From positions 1-64,000 of the forward strand of contig NZ_BCXE01000021.1 in NCBI RefSeq assembly GCF_001894945.1: a stretch of 64,000 nt of DNA, read 5' to 3'. Source of the DNA: Rhodococcus ruber NBRC 15591 (lineage in GTDB: Bacteria > Actinomycetota > Actinomycetes > Mycobacteriales > Mycobacteriaceae). Shown piece after piece: positions 62,135 through 64,000 of this stretch. The notes beneath the pieces are model-generated. The model ran no database searches and was not told the DNA's origin. It saw only the letters and a program-made list of their open reading frames with translations. Position numbers and translations under genes: made by a program. Position 1 is the stretch's first letter. Every line of letters begins with the position of its first letter.

Positions 62135-63172
62135 ATGGGTTCATCACGCACACGCACGCTCCGGCCGGTACCGGATGCGGAGACTCGGGTGGTCTTCCGG
62201 ACCATCCACGGTTACCGCCGCGCGTTCCGGCTCGCCGGCGACGGGCCCGCGCTGCTGCTGATCCACGGGATCGGCGACAACTCCTCGACCTGGCAGGAAG
62301 TCATCCCGCACCTGGCCCGTAAGTACACCGTCATCGCCCCGGACCTGCTCGGCCACGGCCGCTCCGACAAGCCCCGCGCCGACTATTCGGTCGCCGCGTA
62401 CGCCAACGGGGTCCGAGATCTGCTGTCGGTCCTGGGCATCGAGCACGTCACGGTGGTCGGGCATTCCCTCGGCGGCGGCGTCGCGATGCAGTTCGCGTAC
62501 CAGTTCCCGCAGATGGTCGACCGGCTCATCCTGGTCTCGGCAGGCGGCGTCACCAAGGACGTCCATCCCGCCCTGCGCCTGCTGTCCATGCCGGGCCTGA
62601 GCGAGGTCCTCAAGCTGCTCCGGCTGCCGGGCGCGATGCCCGCGGTACGCGTCGCCGGCGGCCTGCTGGGGCAGTTGCACGACACGCCGCTGCGGCCGGG
62701 GGTCTTCCTGCACGACACGTCGGATCTGATCCGCGTCCTGAGCGGATTGCCCGATCCCACCGCCTACGAGGCGTTCCTGCGCACACTGCGGGCCGTCGTG
62801 GACTGGCGCGGGCAGGTGGTGACGATGCTCGACCGCTGTTACCTGACCGAGAACCTGCCCGTGCAGCTGATCTGGGGAGATCACGACAGCGTGATCCCGG
62901 TGAGCCACGGTTACCTGGCGCATTCGGCGATGCCGAATTCCCGGCTCGACGTCTTCCGCGGCGCCGGTCACTTCCCGTTCCGCGACGACCCCATCCGGTT
63001 CCTGCGGGTGGTCGAGGAGTTCCTCGACTCGACCGCGCCTCTCGTGTTCGACGAGGAGCGCTGGCGTGAGTTGCTGATCAACGGCGTCAGCGAGAGCCAG
63101 ATCACCGGCGGCCCGGCCACCCGGCAGGCCGTGCTCGGTGCGATGGGCGCCGACGAGCGCAGCGCCACCTGA
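62135..63172 (+). CDS. Alpha/beta hydrolase (epoxide hydrolase/MhpC-like)
   Basis: A 345-residue alpha/beta hydrolase with all three catalytic residues: oxyanion HG in LLIHGIGDNSSTW, nucleophile Ser in VVGHSLGGGVAMQFA (GHSLGG), Asp in IWGDHDSVIP and His in AGHFPFRDDP. No signal peptide. Substrate unknown; Rv2715 is the counterpart. CAGGAGA precedes ATG 62135 by 6-8 nt. The gene stands alone, 182 bp after the PAC2 gene. Confidence 0.9.
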   Translation: MGSSRTRTLRPVPDAETRVVFRTIHGYRRAFRLAGDGPALLLIHGIGDNSSTWQEVIPHLARKYTVIAPDLLGHGRSDKPRADYSVAAYANGVRDLLSVLGIEHVTVVGHSLGGGVAMQFAYQFPQMVDRLILVSAGGVTKDVHPALRLLSMPGLSEVLKLLRLPGAMPAVRVAGGLLGQLHDTPLRPGVFLHDTSDLIRVLSGLPDPTAYEAFLRTLRAVVDWRGQVVTMLDRCYLTENLPVQLIWGDHDSVIPVSHGYLAHSAMPNSRLDVFRGAGHFPFRDDPIRFLRVVEEFLDSTAPLVFDEERWRELLINGVSESQITGGPATRQAVLGAMGADERSAT

Positions 63173-63280
63173 GCGCCCCGCCCACCGTGGCGAGCGGCGG
63201 ACTCGACGGGGACGGGCGCCGCGGTCCGCGGCCGGCCGGCGCGTCGGCGCGGTCCCGCCGGCAACAACTAGCCTGGAGCG

Positions 63281-64000
63281 GTGCTGCTTCCGGAACTGAT
63301 CCCCGACATCGTCGACGAGGACTCGTTGTTCGACGCCTTCACCGCCTTCACGACCGGGCGCGGCCTCTCGCTGTATCCGGCGCAGGAGGAGGCGCTGCTC
63401 GAACTGGTCTCCGGGTCGAACGTCATCCTCGCGACGCCCACCGGGTCGGGCAAGTCGATGGTCGCACTCGGTGCGCACTTCTTCGCCCTGGCCACCGGTA
63501 AGCGCACGTTCTACACGGCCCCGATCAAGGCCCTGGTCAGTGAGAAGTTCTTCGCGCTGTGCGAGGTGTTCGGCGCCGATCGGGTCGGGATGATGACCGG
63601 TGACGCCTCGGTGAACCCCGGTGCCCCGATCGTCTGCGCCACCGCCGAGATCGTCGCCAATCTGGCGCTGCGCGAGGGCGCCGACTCGGACATCGGCCAG
63701 GTGGTGATGGACGAGTTCCACTTCTACTCCGAGCCGGACCGTGGCTGGGCCTGGCAGGTGCCCCTCGTCGAGCTGCCCCGTGCGCAGTTCCTGTTGATGT
63801 CGGCGACCCTCGGCGACGTCACGTTCCTGCAGAAGGACCTGACCCGTCGCACCGGCCGCCCCACCACCGAGGTCTCCGGCTCCGAGCGGCCGGTGCCGCT
63901 GTCGTTCACCTATTCCCAGAAGCCGATCGGCGAAGAGATCGAGGAACTGGTCACCACCCATCAGGCCCCCGTCTACGTCGTCCACTTCACCCAGGCCGCC
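63281..64000 (+). CDS. DExH-box helicase (DUF3516 type), 5' part only
   Basis: The first 240 residues of a large SF2 helicase running off the window. The sequence LSLYPAQEEALLELVSG is a Q-motif-like element, motif I is ATPTGSGKS, Ia TAPIKALVSEKFF, II MDEFHFY (DExH), III MSATLGD. Similar actinobacterial proteins have a C-terminal DUF3516; they are related to Ski2/Mtr4-type RNA helicases in the core, but a role in RNA decay is inference. GTG 63281 is the first in-frame start; TAGCCT lies 6 nt upstream. Confidence 0.85.
   Translation, partial: MLLPELIPDIVDEDSLFDAFTAFTTGRGLSLYPAQEEALLELVSGSNVILATPTGSGKSMVALGAHFFALATGKRTFYTAPIKALVSEKFFALCEVFGADRVGMMTGDASVNPGAPIVCATAEIVANLALREGADSDIGQVVMDEFHFYSEPDRGWAWQVPLVELPRAQFLLMSATLGDVTFLQKDLTRRTGRPTTEVSGSERPVPLSFTYSQKPIGEEIEELVTTHQAPVYVVHFTQAA

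Overview
The window is chromosomal DNA of a high-GC, mycolic-acid actinobacterium, most likely Rhodococcus. The evidence is about 70% GC, frequent GTG starts, an arabinan-building AftC, a SigA with a lysine/alanine-rich N-terminus, SigB, IdeR, tandem wax-ester/triacylglycerol synthases and a run of Corynebacteriales-type DUF proteins. From memory, the gene order follows Mycobacterium tuberculosis Rv2669 to about Rv2715, with extra genes inserted. I see no phage, insertion sequence, CRISPR array, tRNA or rRNA; this is mostly core genome.

Layout. 1-980: a stand-alone LeuA regulatory-domain gene behind a tiny leader-peptide ORF and hairpin (minus strand), divergent from a 6C small RNA (plus strand). 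978-7817: GNAT, ZapE-type ATPase, a secreted hydrolase-like lipoprotein without its nucleophile, aftC, msrB, a HAD phosphatase and L-lactate dehydrogenase. 7922-13492: a biotin/Met-sulfoxide reductase-type molybdoenzyme and the coproporphyrin-dependent heme block hemE-cgoX-chdC. 13609-25798: DUF3000, two WS/DGATs (one with a KstR-type operator), RNase D, fadA-fadB, a sugar MFS and dxs. 26084-30015: drug ABC pair, DHA2 exporter and its MarR regulator with a very large palindromic operator.

30054-36027: RumA/TrmA-type RNA methyltransferase, a KimA-type K+ importer and the two RCK proteins CeoB/CeoC, then DUF3159 and an OB-fold protein. 36163-43497: hydrolase, DUF3710, dut, DUF3093, DUF4193, cei, suhB, ppgK and sigA. 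43506-45212: a KhtTU K+/H+ antiporter pair. 45258-52627: small zinc-ribbon proteins, an SF2 helicase, YihY, DUF3099, an N6-methyltransferase-fold protein and sigB. 52762-58793: a GNAT/acyl-CoA-synthetase fusion (Pat-like) coupled to the deacetylase acuC, then ideR and galE. 58804-64000: DUF4192, a lipoprotein, PAC2, an alpha/beta hydrolase and the start of a large DExH helicase.

Themes. Cell-envelope and lipid metabolism (AftC, Cei, WS/DGAT, FadAB), redox repair (MsrB, BisC), potassium balance (KimA, CeoBC, KhtTU), protein acetylation (Pat-like plus AcuC) and global regulators (SigA, SigB, IdeR) sit together. Many genes have a -10-like hexamer only 6-8 nt before the start codon, consistent with leaderless transcripts. 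Three loci carry short tandem duplications exactly at a gene's 3' end. Functions come from recognisable motifs and remembered family knowledge; no database search was run.
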